Source of the DNA: Carboxylicivirga mesophila
GTDB lineage: Bacteria > Bacteroidota > Bacteroidia > Bacteroidales > Marinilabiliaceae
Reading direction: 5' to 3'
DNA length: 64,000 bases
NCBI RefSeq assembly: GCF_018271975.1
Contig: NZ_JAGUCN010000017.1
Location: 62,001-126,000, forward strand
A program made the translations under genes and the position numbers. The notes under the pieces are model-generated. The model ran no database searches. It was not told where the DNA came from and was given only the letters and a program-made list of their open reading frames with translations. Below are positions 9,819 through 18,956 of the stretch, one piece after another (within the stretch, counting starts at the first letter, position 1; every line of letters starts with the position of its first letter).

Positions 9819-12800
9819 TTAGAATTTAACATTTAATCCAATTACATATGTTTTAAGCGGTGGAATGCCTAAGCCCCCCGTTTCAGGATCATGCCCTGGT
9901 CGGAAATTGGATATTGTTAATAAATTAGTTCCTGTAGCATAGATTCTTACACTACTCAATATATTGTTATCAGGAATTGGTAATGTATAACCTATCTGTA
10001 TGTTTTTCAACCTTAAATAACTGGCGTTAAATACCCAATAATCTGAATTTGTATAAAAGTTCTGAAAATAGGTTTGCTGGGCAAAAAGAAGTGGTCTTGG
10101 ATAAGAACCATTAGTATTATTTTCGCTCCATGCATCATTTGCCTCTTCAGGGATCCAGGCGTTATTTCCAAATAAATCATTTGCCTTATACTGATCTGCA
10201 CCAGCAATACCTTGAAAAAATGCTAAAAAATCAATATTCTTCCAATCAGCTTGCAACCTTAGACCCCATGTGATTTTAGGTAAAGTCTCACCTATTTTTA
10301 CCTTGTCATTAAAGTCTAATATACCATCATTATTAATATCCTTGTACTTAATATCTCCAGCAGAGGTATTCGGATGTATGCCCGAAGTAACGGATGACTT
10401 ATACTCCTGTGCTTCTGCATCTGTTGAAATTATACCCTCACTTACATAACCATATACAGACCCTAAAGGATCGCCAACTCGTGTATCTCCCCACTCACTA
10501 AATGCATCCGTTAACTCAAGGATTTCATTTTTATTGTACGTTCCGTTTAATGAAACGCGGTAATTAAAGTCATTTACATGTCCTTGATGTGAAAGAATCA
10601 TCTCCACACCTGTATTCTGTACACTTCCTGCATTAATTGCAGGTCCACTTCGGTTAGTTCCAACAACACCTTGAACAGGACTTGCTAAAAGAATATCATC
10701 AGTTACTTTCTTATACACATCAATTTCACCACTTAATAATCCTTTTTTTAACGAAAATTCCAATCCTAAGTTTGATGTACTAGTAGTTTCCCATTTCAGA
10801 TCCCTAAACGGAATGCTACCTTCAGAAGCTGTTGGAGCAACAATATCGCCCATTCCAAAATAGTAAGTATTAAATGCAATAGCAGAAAAATAACTGCCAT
10901 TAACCGAATTATTACCGCTTGTTCCGTATGAGGCCCTAATTCTTAGATAATCGAAAAACTCACTATTAAAGAAGTTTTCTTCCGATAGAGCCCACTTACC
11001 TGAAACAGCTGGAAAAAAACCATATCGCGTTTCAGGAGCAAATGTAGAGGAACCATCATATCTGCCACTAATTTCAATAAAATACTTCGAGGCATAATTA
11101 TAGCTAATCCTACCAACACCTGATTGCAAAGCACTTTCACCAACATTACTCGAAAGAGCTGTAATATCATCATTATCACCAGAGTTAGGGGCATCTAATT
11201 CAGTTAATAATTCATCAAACTGAAAAGCGCGTCTACCACCTCTTAAAAAGGACCTCTTGTAAAACTGCACATCCCATCCAGCAAGAGCACTGATTGAGTG
11301 AGCACCAAAGCTCTTATCATAATTTAAGAAGTTTTGAAAATTCAATTGTCTACTTGTCACATATTCTTTTGAAAGTGAATTCACATCGGAGAACCAGGCA
11401 GGTCCTTGACTATACGATCTACTATATATGTATGAAGTGTTGTTAGAATTCCCAAATACACCTGAATACCTACCGGTAAAGCTTAAGCCATCAATAATAT
11501 CCCATTTAATAGCTGTATTAGCAGTAAATTCGCTCCCTTGATAGTTTGAAGAACCCGCCTGTAATTCCCACACGGCATTCCAGAATCCTCTAGGATAAGC
11601 CCCAGCCTGATTCAGATAGGCAAATCCTCCGCCATCTTCTTCAGATTGGTAAACAGGCAGAAAGGGTGCTGTTGAATTCATATGCTGATAAATGTTATCA
11701 ATCCCATTATTAACACTTGGAGATGTATTGTCAATTATCGTATAATTTAAATTGGCCGAAATATTTAAACTCTTAGTTACTTGCGTTGAAAGATTTGAAC
11801 GCAGAGTATACTTATTTCTCTCAATACCATTCATAATACCATCATCATTCTTATAGCCTAATGAAAACAAATAAGAAGTTTTGTCATTGTTACCTGACAC
11901 ACTTAAATAATGACGATTTGAGCGTTCCGTTTTAAGCACCTCATCTTTCCAATTAGTATTTGCATAATAGTGGTCTGTTCCATTTTCAAACAATTGAATT
12001 TCGTCTGGAGTAAACATCTCGGTTCCCCCTGAATTTAATGAAGCCTGATTCATTACTTTTGCCGAATTAACGGAATTCATAGACTCTTGAGTTGAAGTTA
12101 ACTTCCCCCAACTAGTATAGGTCTCGTAATTAAAAACAGCTTTTCCATCTTTACTTTTCCCTGATTTGGTAGTAATCAATACGACACCAGCCGCCGCACG
12201 TGCTCCATATATTGAAGATGCTGCACCGTCTTTTAATACAGAAATACTTTCAATATCATTTGGATCAATATTATCAGAGTTTTGAGGAATACCATCTACA
12301 ATAAAGAGTGGAGTATTATTCCCTATTGTAGTTGCACCTCTTACCTGATAACTTAATCCTTGGTTATAACCTGCATCGCGCACATACAATCCGGGTAATT
12401 GTCCTTGCAGTGCAGAACCGATACTAGTAGTTGTAATATTACCTAATTCTTTAGAATTTATTTGTGTTACGGCAGCAGTCACATTAACCTTTTTTTGCGT
12501 ACCATAACCTACTACAATCACCTCATCGAGCCCTGTTGCCTCTTCAACCAAAACCACATCAATACTGCTGCGGTTAGCAACTTGTACAGTTTGGGTATCA
12601 TAACCAATAAAAGAAAATGTGATAACCGACTCGCCCGAACTTAATTCTATAGTGTATGAACCATCGATACCTGTGATAACACCATTTGTAGGGTTAGCTG
12701 CCTCAAACACATTAACACCAGGTATTGGATCGCCATTAGGATCAGTTACAGTACCTCTTACGGTGATTTCACTTTGCTGAGCTGAATTAACATTTTTAGT

Positions 12801-13169
12801 ATGCGTCTGCGCAAATAATAAAATCTTATCATCGATAATTTTAAAGTCCAGATGTTGTTCTGATAAAATTTGCTTCAACACATCTTCTACATCGGTATTG
12901 TTAACCTGTACCGAAACAGACTCATTTTCATCAACCACATCATGGTTGTAAATAAAATTCACATCCGTTTGCGATTCGATTTCCTTTAAAACCTGCTTGA
13001 GTGTTACGCCATTTGCCTTTAGGCTAACCTTCTGACTCTGTGCACTTGTATTGGCTTGCAAGGGCAACAGCATGGCAAATAATAACCAAATTGTTATCCG
13101 CATAATTGTCCATGTTTTTTGAAAACCACTGGCATATAGCAGCGTTCTCATTTTAGTCTTTTTTTTCAT
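9819..13169 (-). CDS. SusC-family TonB-dependent transporter with STN domain (PUL A)
   Basis: Outer-membrane TonB-dependent importer for oligosaccharides. Order: signal peptide (to about residue 44), STN/secretin-N signalling domain (about 46-122), CarboxypepD_reg-like domain (about 135-215), the SusC motif GLDEVIVVGYGTQKK (about 222-236), plug, then a large beta-barrel ending in a typical terminal strand (LNVKF). The STN domain is the part that contacts a FecR anti-sigma factor, and a FecR gene lies directly upstream, so this should be a transducing SusC that reports substrate transport. At 1116 aa it is full length. Its 5' leader resembles that of the second SusC (57933-61295). The ATG at 13169 sits in the shared context CAAATGTATGAAAAA. 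Confidence 0.96.
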   Translation of the reverse strand: MKKKTKMRTLLYASGFQKTWTIMRITIWLLFAMLLPLQANTSAQSQKVSLKANGVTLKQVLKEIESQTDVNFIYNHDVVDENESVSVQVNNTDVEDVLKQILSEQHLDFKIIDDKILLFAQTHTKNVNSAQQSEITVRGTVTDPNGDPIPGVNVFEAANPTNGVITGIDGSYTIELSSGESVITFSFIGYDTQTVQVANRSSIDVVLVEEATGLDEVIVVGYGTQKKVNVTAAVTQINSKELGNITTTSIGSALQGQLPGLYVRDAGYNQGLSYQVRGATTIGNNTPLFIVDGIPQNSDNIDPNDIESISVLKDGAASSIYGARAAAGVVLITTKSGKSKDGKAVFNYETYTSWGKLTSTQESMNSVNSAKVMNQASLNSGGTEMFTPDEIQLFENGTDHYYANTNWKDEVLKTERSNRHYLSVSGNNDKTSYLFSLGYKNDDGIMNGIERNKYTLRSNLSTQVTKSLNISANLNYTIIDNTSPSVNNGIDNIYQHMNSTAPFLPVYQSEEDGGGFAYLNQAGAYPRGFWNAVWELQAGSSNYQGSEFTANTAIKWDIIDGLSFTGRYSGVFGNSNNTSYIYSRSYSQGPAWFSDVNSLSKEYVTSRQLNFQNFLNYDKSFGAHSISALAGWDVQFYKRSFLRGGRRAFQFDELLTELDAPNSGDNDDITALSSNVGESALQSGVGRISYNYASKYFIEISGRYDGSSTFAPETRYGFFPAVSGKWALSEENFFNSEFFDYLRIRASYGTSGNNSVNGSYFSAIAFNTYYFGMGDIVAPTASEGSIPFRDLKWETTSTSNLGLEFSLKKGLLSGEIDVYKKVTDDILLASPVQGVVGTNRSGPAINAGSVQNTGVEMILSHQGHVNDFNYRVSLNGTYNKNEILELTDAFSEWGDTRVGDPLGSVYGYVSEGIISTDAEAQEYKSSVTSGIHPNTSAGDIKYKDINNDGILDFNDKVKIGETLPKITWGLRLQADWKNIDFLAFFQGIAGADQYKANDLFGNNAWIPEEANDAWSENNTNGSYPRPLLFAQQTYFQNFYTNSDYWVFNASYLRLKNIQIGYTLPIPDNNILSSVRIYATGTNLLTISNFRPGHDPETGGLGIPPLKTYVIGLNVKF

Positions 13170-13236
13170 ACATTTGAACTGTTTTAATTAAACTTAAGGG
13201 TGAGGGGGTGAAAAATGTTGGTAGCATTTCCCCTCA
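13167..13236 (-). promoter_or_regulatory. Conserved SusC leader (hairpin plus TTTAATTAA box), PUL A
   Basis: Between FecR and SusC the minus strand carries an imperfect hairpin (arms 13201-13217 and 13225-13236; CATTTCCCCTCA pairs with a TGAGGGG...AAATG arm containing a 5-nt bulge). After it comes TTTAATTAA, then TCAAATGTATGAAAAA across the start codon. The same order of elements occurs ahead of the second SusC at 61293-61365. It may be a processing site, attenuator or translation-control leader. Confidence 0.45.
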
Positions 13237-13240
13237 TTTC

Positions 13241-14215
13241 TTATTCTTTACTCATTACGATTGTATTATTTTTTAAAACAAATTTAAATGGCTTTGTAAT
13301 CGACAAAAACCCAAGAATTTCGAACAAATTCTCATTTCTGAAACTCCCGGAATATTTATAATTGTTTAATGCCTCGTCCTCTATTATAATCTCAACACCG
13401 AATCGTCGTTCTAATCTGGCAGCAATTTCCTTTAGAGATGTTTGCTCAAAAACCATATAACCATCCTCCCACGATTTGCTTTGCTTAAGACTATTAATAA
13501 CCTCCATATGCATATCTTCTTTGCGCAAAATTGCTTTTTGACTCGGCCTCATCTCCAAGCTTTGATAATCAGCAAACTCCCCATTTAACCGAACACTACC
13601 TTCTTTAAGATAAGTCGTTATTGTTTCATCCTCCTGGTAGGCCGACAATATAAACTCGGTCCCGAGTACCTCAACCTGCAAGTGTGAAGTTTCAACTCTA
13701 AAGGGCTTATTTCTGTCTTTACTAATATCAAAGGACGCTTCTCCAACCAACACTACATCCCGGCTGTCTTTCGAAAATTTCCCTGGGTATAATATGGTGG
13801 ATGCCGCATTAAGTACTACTCTGCTGCTATCAGGCAATATTATTTCCTTTGTTTCACCAAAAGCTGTTGAGTAACGTTCCATGCTTACCTGCTGAGTATC
13901 TTTTTGCAACAGATACAACAACGAGCCTGACAATAATAAGAGTACGGACGCCGCAATTTTCAAAAATAGGTTTTGTCTTTTTTTCCAAATAATGCGTTCA
14001 TCGCGCATTCCTGACACCACCCTATTGTATATACGGTTCACTGCCACCGAATCATGCCTGACATGTCCCTTGCTCCAGAAACGCTTTACAACATCATACT
14101 GACGCTTCTGCTTTGAGTCTGACATCAACGCCTTCAACCGCAAGCTTTCTTCAACAGTATTTTCGTTGAGTAATTCCTGACTTATAAGTTGCAAAATTTC
14201 TTCTTCCTGTTTCAT
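13241..14215 (-). CDS. FecR-family anti-sigma factor (PUL A)
   Basis: Inner-membrane anti-sigma regulator. The N-terminal cytoplasmic part (about 1-75) should hold the ECF sigma factor. One transmembrane helix (about 83-103, rich in Leu/Ser) follows, then a periplasmic FecR domain (about 120-215; GETKEIILPDSSRVVLNAAS region) and a C-terminal DUF4974-type domain (about 250-320) that meets the STN domain of SusC. Substrate import through the SusC at 9819-13169 would relay through this protein to release the sigma factor. The frame can be opened one codon earlier at a TTG, but the ATG at 14215 is the natural start. It lies 67 bp after the sigma gene and 71 bp before SusC. Confidence 0.94.
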   Translation of the reverse strand: MKQEEEILQLISQELLNENTVEESLRLKALMSDSKQKRQYDVVKRFWSKGHVRHDSVAVNRIYNRVVSGMRDERIIWKKRQNLFLKIAASVLLLLSGSLLYLLQKDTQQVSMERYSTAFGETKEIILPDSSRVVLNAASTILYPGKFSKDSRDVVLVGEASFDISKDRNKPFRVETSHLQVEVLGTEFILSAYQEDETITTYLKEGSVRLNGEFADYQSLEMRPSQKAILRKEDMHMEVINSLKQSKSWEDGYMVFEQTSLKEIAARLERRFGVEIIIEDEALNNYKYSGSFRNENLFEILGFLSITKPFKFVLKNNTIVMSKE

Positions 14216-14282
14216 CAATTATTAGTCTTCATTATTAAAGACTCTATGAATTGGGAAAAAGCCTAGGATACTTTAATAAAAA

Positions 14283-14870
14283 CTAAAAAAAATTAAAAAG
14301 TAAGGTCAGCAACCGCACCCCTTCTTTTGCTGAATGTCTCTTATTATTACCTACTTGATCGATTAATTTTGTAACCGCAGTCTTTAAATGATACTCTACA
14401 GTTTTTTGGGAAATATCAAGTATTTCAGCAATCTCTTTACGTTTAAAACCTTGAAGTTTAGCCATTGAGAACACCAATTTACATTTAGGTGGCAAACTCT
14501 CAATGGCCTCATTGAGACTATCTATCAATTCTGTGTTGAAACCCTCTTCTTCTGGCACTTCAATTCTTTCAATGTTATAGGAGGAAAGCTCATCCAAACT
14601 CACTTCGTTTAATCTGTTACGCTTTATTGCTGTAAGACAACTATTTCTGACTGAAATAAACAAATAGCTCTTAATATCCTCTATATCGGAAATTTTATTC
14701 CTGTTCTTCCACAACTTTAAAAATACGTCACTAACAACTTCTTCTGCTGTCTCCTTACTTCGCAGGAAGCCTCTTGCAAAACTATATAAACCTGAACTGT
14801 ATTTGCTCATAAAATGAGCGAATTCTAATTCATCACCTTGGCTTATAAGTGTTTTTGAGGGGTGTCCCAT
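14283..14870 (-). CDS. ECF sigma-70 factor (PUL A)
   Basis: ECF-type RNA polymerase sigma factor of the Bacteroidota PUL group. Sigma region 2 (about residues 15-80) and region 4 (about 120-180) are visible, the latter as a helix-turn-helix around KLQGFKRKEIAEILDISQKTVEYHLKTA. It should be held by the FecR product next door and direct transcription of PUL A, possibly including itself. A frame starting at TTG (14897) exists. I prefer the ATG at 14870 because a good -7 element (TATATTTG, 14906-14913) would put the transcript start almost on that TTG and leaves a leader of about 30 nt before the ATG. That gives 195 aa, normal for the family. Confidence 0.93.
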   Translation of the reverse strand: MGHPSKTLISQGDELEFAHFMSKYSSGLYSFARGFLRSKETAEEVVSDVFLKLWKNRNKISDIEDIKSYLFISVRNSCLTAIKRNRLNEVSLDELSSYNIERIEVPEEEGFNTELIDSLNEAIESLPPKCKLVFSMAKLQGFKRKEIAEILDISQKTVEYHLKTAVTKLIDQVGNNKRHSAKEGVRLLTLLFNFF

Positions 14871-14905
14871 GATTAAACTTTCAATTCGTAAGTACAAGTA
14901 CAGTT

Positions 14906-14913
14906 CAAATATA
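14906..14913 (-). promoter_or_regulatory. Bacteroidota -7 element ahead of the PUL A sigma gene
   Basis: Minus-strand TATATTTG matches the Bacteroidota consensus TAnnTTTG. A partial -33 element (TTGG) lies 21 nt upstream. It would start a transcript about 30 nt ahead of the ATG at 14870. Confidence 0.45.
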
Positions 14914-15013
14914 TGTTTTTAATCAATGATTTGCCCAAGTTTTATTATATCTTTTTAACATTAACTAATAAAGTCATTATCATTCAACCAGATGAAAAGC
15001 ACCTGCAAATACT

Positions 15014-16417
15014 CTAACGTACCTTTAGATTTACGTCCATCACCTGTCCATTTTTCAAGCGTGATTCTTCAGCCATAAATCCCATTAAATGACTTTCCAT
15101 CGATGCCTGAATAGTAGAGGTTAATCGTTTAGGATCTTGATAAGCCACTGCCCTGACAAAATCATACATCAACCAATAATCACCACCGCCATGACCATGA
15201 AAGGCCGCATTCTCATCAACACTTAACTTAGATGCATCCCATGTCCGTTTTTTTCTTGTAATAGCGTTATAATGGACGAGTTCATTCATATCACCATATA
15301 CATCACCCATAGTGCCAAATATGCGTGTTCTTCGATGTCCATAATGCGTATGTGCTTCCATTGAAAATGAAAGTGTCACATCATCTTCAAATTCAAAATT
15401 ACTTACCTGATGATCAACTACATTATTATCACATCGATAAACACATCGACCGTATGGTCCTGTTCGAAGTTCATTTAATATAGTCTCGTCACTCGCACTT
15501 CGTAAGTCAAAATTAAAATGCTGCCCCCAATTTCGCCATTCTTTATATATTTTAATTGCTGAAAACGGACAATTGCGTTCAACAGCACAACCATCGGTAC
15601 ACCGTGATGTTGATCCTTTGGGCGCATTTCTTTCCTTGAAAAGAGATAACGAACCGAATGATGACACTCTTTTACAAGACTTACCAATTAACCAACGTAG
15701 TATATCCGTATCATGGCAGGACTTGGAGAGAATCATTGGTGTTGATTTTTGAGAGTTTCCCCAATTACCCCGGACAAAAGAATGCGACATATGAATCCGT
15801 GCGACGGGCTCAAGGTGCTGCACACTTACAACATCTCCTATTTCGCCAGAATCGATAATTTGTTTCATCTTTCTGAAGTAAGGCGTATATCTTAAAACAT
15901 GGCAGATGGCTACAATAGCATTCTTTTCAACTGCCAATTCCAGTATGTCATTACATTCTTCCCAAGTTTGAGCAATAGCCTTCTCCAAAAGCATATCATA
16001 GCCTTGATTCAATCCAGCCATGGCCGGTCCATAATGCAAATGATCAGGCGTTGCAATAATTAAAGCATCCGCAAATTTGGCTTGCTCAAAAACATGCTCC
16101 CAGGTTGTAAATTGCCTGTCTTTTGGAATATTAAAAGTCTTTGCCACCCTTTCGCGACGATAAGGTATTGGTTCTGCCACACCAACAATTTTTATTTCAT
16201 CTTGATGTGAAGCAGCATACTGTCCATATGCTAACCACCCCCGGCTTCCAGCTCCAATAATGATGGCAGATATAGGTTTTTTAAGTTTATCTGATTTTTG
16301 CGTATCAGGGAGTTGCAAAGACATGTCATTGCCAGCTTTGGCATTTGTTGGCATTAACGGTAATGCCGCGGCCATTCCCAAAGCCTTAATCATATTACGT
16401 CTATCCCATTTTGTCAT
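15014..16417 (-). CDS. Gfo/Idh/MocA oxidoreductase with Tat-like signal
   Basis: NAD(P)-dependent Gfo/Idh/MocA-family protein. The start at ATG 16417 gives a twin-arginine-like leader (KWDRRNMIKALG, Ala-rich stretch, NAKAG), suggesting export with its cofactor to the periplasm. A Rossmann domain (IIIGAGSRG, about residues 55-63) is followed by LLEKAIAQT, where the common EKP is EKA, and the C-terminal alpha/beta domain. A cysteine group CTDGCAVERNC (mid-protein) resembles the metal- or structure-binding Cys motif found in some exported members. Some exported members of this superfamily are GH109 glycosidases that cleave by redox chemistry, so a glycosidase role is possible but not shown. A GTG at 16468 overlapping the transporter gene also opens the frame; I judge it less likely. 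It follows the MFS gene by 37 bp. Confidence 0.88.
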   Translation of the reverse strand: MTKWDRRNMIKALGMAAALPLMPTNAKAGNDMSLQLPDTQKSDKLKKPISAIIIGAGSRGWLAYGQYAASHQDEIKIVGVAEPIPYRRERVAKTFNIPKDRQFTTWEHVFEQAKFADALIIATPDHLHYGPAMAGLNQGYDMLLEKAIAQTWEECNDILELAVEKNAIVAICHVLRYTPYFRKMKQIIDSGEIGDVVSVQHLEPVARIHMSHSFVRGNWGNSQKSTPMILSKSCHDTDILRWLIGKSCKRVSSFGSLSLFKERNAPKGSTSRCTDGCAVERNCPFSAIKIYKEWRNWGQHFNFDLRSASDETILNELRTGPYGRCVYRCDNNVVDHQVSNFEFEDDVTLSFSMEAHTHYGHRRTRIFGTMGDVYGDMNELVHYNAITRKKRTWDASKLSVDENAAFHGHGGGDYWLMYDFVRAVAYQDPKRLTSTIQASMESHLMGFMAEESRLKNGQVMDVNLKVR

Positions 16418-16454
16418 ATCGTACTGTTTTAAGTTACACGTCAATAACCTGCTT

Positions 16455-17786
16455 TCATTTATTTTCACGCTCTATTTCCTCGAGCGATTTATTGGTAGTT
16501 TCAAACAAATATTTCTTAAAAAAGAAAAATCCGCTAAATGTCATCACTGAGAAAAAGGCAAAACTATACGCCACACCTTTTCCCTGATCAAACATGCCTG
16601 TCACAACAGGAAACAGAAAAGTAATAACCCCGCTAACCATCCAATTAGAGAACGATCCAACAGCAACACCTCTTGAGCGTATATTATTTGGAAAGACTTC
16701 GGCCAATAACACAAATACAACAGCTCCCATTGATGATGCAAAGAACGCGACGTAAACAATTAGTACAATGATTAAAATCCAACTACTGGTTTGCCCCATG
16801 TAAAAGGCCCATGAAAAAACACCTAAAGCAATAGCCATTCCTAAAGTGCCATAATAAAGTAAAGTCTTTCTGCCGATACGGTCGATAAACTTCATCGCCA
16901 GTAAGGTAAAAGTTAAATTAGTAAGACCCAGTATCACGGTTTGGCCAATGGCCGAATCTGTAGAAAACCCGGCAGCTCTGAATATATCTGTTGCATAGTA
17001 AAATACAATTGCTACCCCGGTTAGCTGACTATACAACCCAATACAAATACCTATTAAAGTAAACTTCAGGTTGGGTTTTTTAAACAGTTTCTCTTGTTGT
17101 TGTTTCTTCTCCTCAGCAATTGTCTCTCTGATTTCCCTAATAATATTTTCTGATTCATCCAAAGGGTTCACTTGCTGAATGACAAGTTGCGCCTGCTCAT
17201 AGTTCCCTTTCTGAACCAGCCAGCGCGGACTTTTACCCACCCTGAATAGCAGTATCATAAAAATCAAAGATGGGATAGCCTCAGACATAAACATATACCG
17301 CCAGTTATTTTGACCACAATCTATCAGCAAATAATCAACAAAGAATGCCAGAAGAATACCAATCACCAATGCCAGCTGAAATGTGACAATCAGCCGCCCC
17401 CGATGAGTTGGCGGGGCAATTTCTGAAATATACATGGGTGAAAGGACGGATGCAGCACCAACTGCCAAACCACCTATAAAACGAAAAACGATAAAACTGG
17501 TTATTTCGGGGGCCAATCCGGTTCCCAAGGCAGAGATAAGAAACAGAAAAGCTGAAAGCTTAAGCATCTGCCGCCTTCCATACCTGTCGCCGGGTTTACC
17601 AACTCCGATGGCACCAATTATACAACCAACCAGAGCTGAGCTGACAGCCCAGCCAGTCATGATGTCATTAAGTTGAAAATGAGCTTTAAAAAATGGCAAT
17701 GCACCATTAATGACTGCTGTATCGAAGCCATATAGTAACCCTCCTATGGCTGCAACTAAAGTATAAAGAATAAGTTTTCCCTTCAT
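16455..17786 (-). CDS. MFS sugar porter (inner membrane)
   Basis: Twelve-helix major facilitator of the sugar porter family, moving a mono- or small oligosaccharide across the inner membrane. Signatures: GFDTAVINGALPF in helix 1, GKPGDRYGRRQMLK after helix 2, PTHRGRL, the central KSPRWLVQKG loop, DRIGRKTLLYYG, and the AEVFPNNIRSRG motif near helix 10. At 443 aa it is a full-length porter. It sits between the TIM-barrel gene (131 bp upstream) and the Gfo/Idh gene (37 bp downstream), so it probably supplies the sugar handled by the SIS/TIM/oxidoreductase group. The substrate is not readable. Confidence 0.94.
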   Translation of the reverse strand: MKGKLILYTLVAAIGGLLYGFDTAVINGALPFFKAHFQLNDIMTGWAVSSALVGCIIGAIGVGKPGDRYGRRQMLKLSAFLFLISALGTGLAPEITSFIVFRFIGGLAVGAASVLSPMYISEIAPPTHRGRLIVTFQLALVIGILLAFFVDYLLIDCGQNNWRYMFMSEAIPSLIFMILLFRVGKSPRWLVQKGNYEQAQLVIQQVNPLDESENIIREIRETIAEEKKQQQEKLFKKPNLKFTLIGICIGLYSQLTGVAIVFYYATDIFRAAGFSTDSAIGQTVILGLTNLTFTLLAMKFIDRIGRKTLLYYGTLGMAIALGVFSWAFYMGQTSSWILIIVLIVYVAFFASSMGAVVFVLLAEVFPNNIRSRGVAVGSFSNWMVSGVITFLFPVVTGMFDQGKGVAYSFAFFSVMTFSGFFFFKKYLFETTNKSLEEIERENK

Positions 17787-17830
17787 ATCAAAATTAGTCG
17801 TGCATGTTACTGCATAATTTACAAATGTCG

Positions 17831-17929
17831 CTAAATAGTTAAACCAGGACTTATGCTTACCCCATAAAGGTTATCAACAGCCTGGATTAACATCGTTCTC
17901 TAATCAGTAGAAACCACTTAACTATTTAG
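17831..17929. repeat. 12-bp perfect inverted repeat spanning an intergenic region
   Basis: CTAAATAGTTAA (17831-17842) and TTAACTATTTAG (17918-17929) are perfect reverse complements 75 bp apart, with a nested CCAGG (17844-17848) / CCTGG (17881-17885). The right arm overlaps the stop of the TIM-barrel gene. It could fold as a long-range stem ahead of the MFS gene or be a small remnant element. No target-site duplication was evident. Confidence 0.5.
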
Positions 17930-18946
17930 TACTTCACCATAAGCCTCACCCAGGATATCCCACACCTTACTTGGTTCTGGCGCCGATAGCAGGGTACCCT
18001 GACCGGCTCTATATGTCCACGAAAAGATAGAGTCGACTCCTTCTTCTGCATAAATTTTCACAATATCTTTTATTGTATTCAAATTTTCGGGTGAACGAAA
18101 GAAGGATTGTATCCATCGTTGCGAAGGCTTATTGTTTTGCTTGGCTAAGGACACCGTCTTTTGGGCAATATTCCTGTGCGCAATTAAAGGATCGTTTCCA
18201 TCGACAAGAATTGATGTTGAAAACACATCGTAGGCCGGATTAAACGCTATCCTTTCCCAATCGTCAAAACCTCTGGCATGTGTGCTGTAAAAATGATTAT
18301 CTGCCGGCAGAGAGCACTGAGTCACCTTAAGTGCCGGGTTAATGGATTTGACGATTCGACTACCCTCTGTCAGAATTTCATTTGCCTGATCAAATCTAAA
18401 CTTCAAAACAGTTTTGGTTAACGTTTTTGGCATCTCATACCCATATTTGTCCTTGAAAATACGCTGAGTAATGGGATTTCTGCACGAAAAATCAGTTGTA
18501 CTCTGATAACTAACAGGATACACAGGCATAACATAGTGAGGCTCATCCCAAAAGAAACCATCGGCATCACATGTTCTGGCCAAATCTGCTAAAATATTCC
18601 AAAAATATTCACGAAATGCAGGTGAACTGGGCGAAGCTGCTGCTAAGGGCTCCCCGGTTAAAGCAGACCATTGTCGATCATGCACATGACATTCCTGTAA
18701 AAACACAGATGGTGGTTCACCACCAAAAAACTTACCAATTCCCCATGTGTTTAAATAAACTTTTAATCCAATTTTCTTAGCCTCATCAACAATTAAAGGA
18801 ATTGTTGGCTTCCAAAAAAACAAATCGAACTCAGTCAATGCAAGAAGGACAGCTGTACAGTTATGCGCCTTCATCTCCTGAAAATCCTTTCTGGCATGTT
18901 CGGGATAGGAAATGCCGTAATAGCTTACTCCGGTTTCTGTTACCAT
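17918..18946 (-). CDS. Unrecognised cytoplasmic TIM-barrel protein, hydrolase-like
   Basis: A 342-aa protein without signal peptide, so probably cytoplasmic. The order of alternating strands and helices and blocks such as NCTAVLLALTEFD (near residue 28), GLKVYLNTWG (near 63) and DADGFFWDEPHYV (near 135) look like a glycoside-hydrolase-type TIM barrel. The WDEPH Glu/Asp pair and the late SIFSWTYRAG strand are candidate active-site positions. I do not recognise a characterised family. It starts 10 bp after the SIS-domain gene, so the two are probably cotranslated, and an MFS porter and an oxidoreductase follow. An intracellular hydrolase, epimerase or isomerase for an imported sugar is a reasonable inference only. 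Confidence 0.8.
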   Translation of the reverse strand: MVTETGVSYYGISYPEHARKDFQEMKAHNCTAVLLALTEFDLFFWKPTIPLIVDEAKKIGLKVYLNTWGIGKFFGGEPPSVFLQECHVHDRQWSALTGEPLAAASPSSPAFREYFWNILADLARTCDADGFFWDEPHYVMPVYPVSYQSTTDFSCRNPITQRIFKDKYGYEMPKTLTKTVLKFRFDQANEILTEGSRIVKSINPALKVTQCSLPADNHFYSTHARGFDDWERIAFNPAYDVFSTSILVDGNDPLIAHRNIAQKTVSLAKQNNKPSQRWIQSFFRSPENLNTIKDIVKIYAEEGVDSIFSWTYRAGQGTLLSAPEPSKVWDILGEAYGEVLNS

Positions 18947-18956
18947 TGCTTTAGAA

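Noticed and set aside
14871-14897. TTG start extending the PUL A sigma factor by nine residues
   Set aside because: The -7 element at 14906-14913 leaves no leader for it, and the ATG at 14870 gives a normal family N-terminus.
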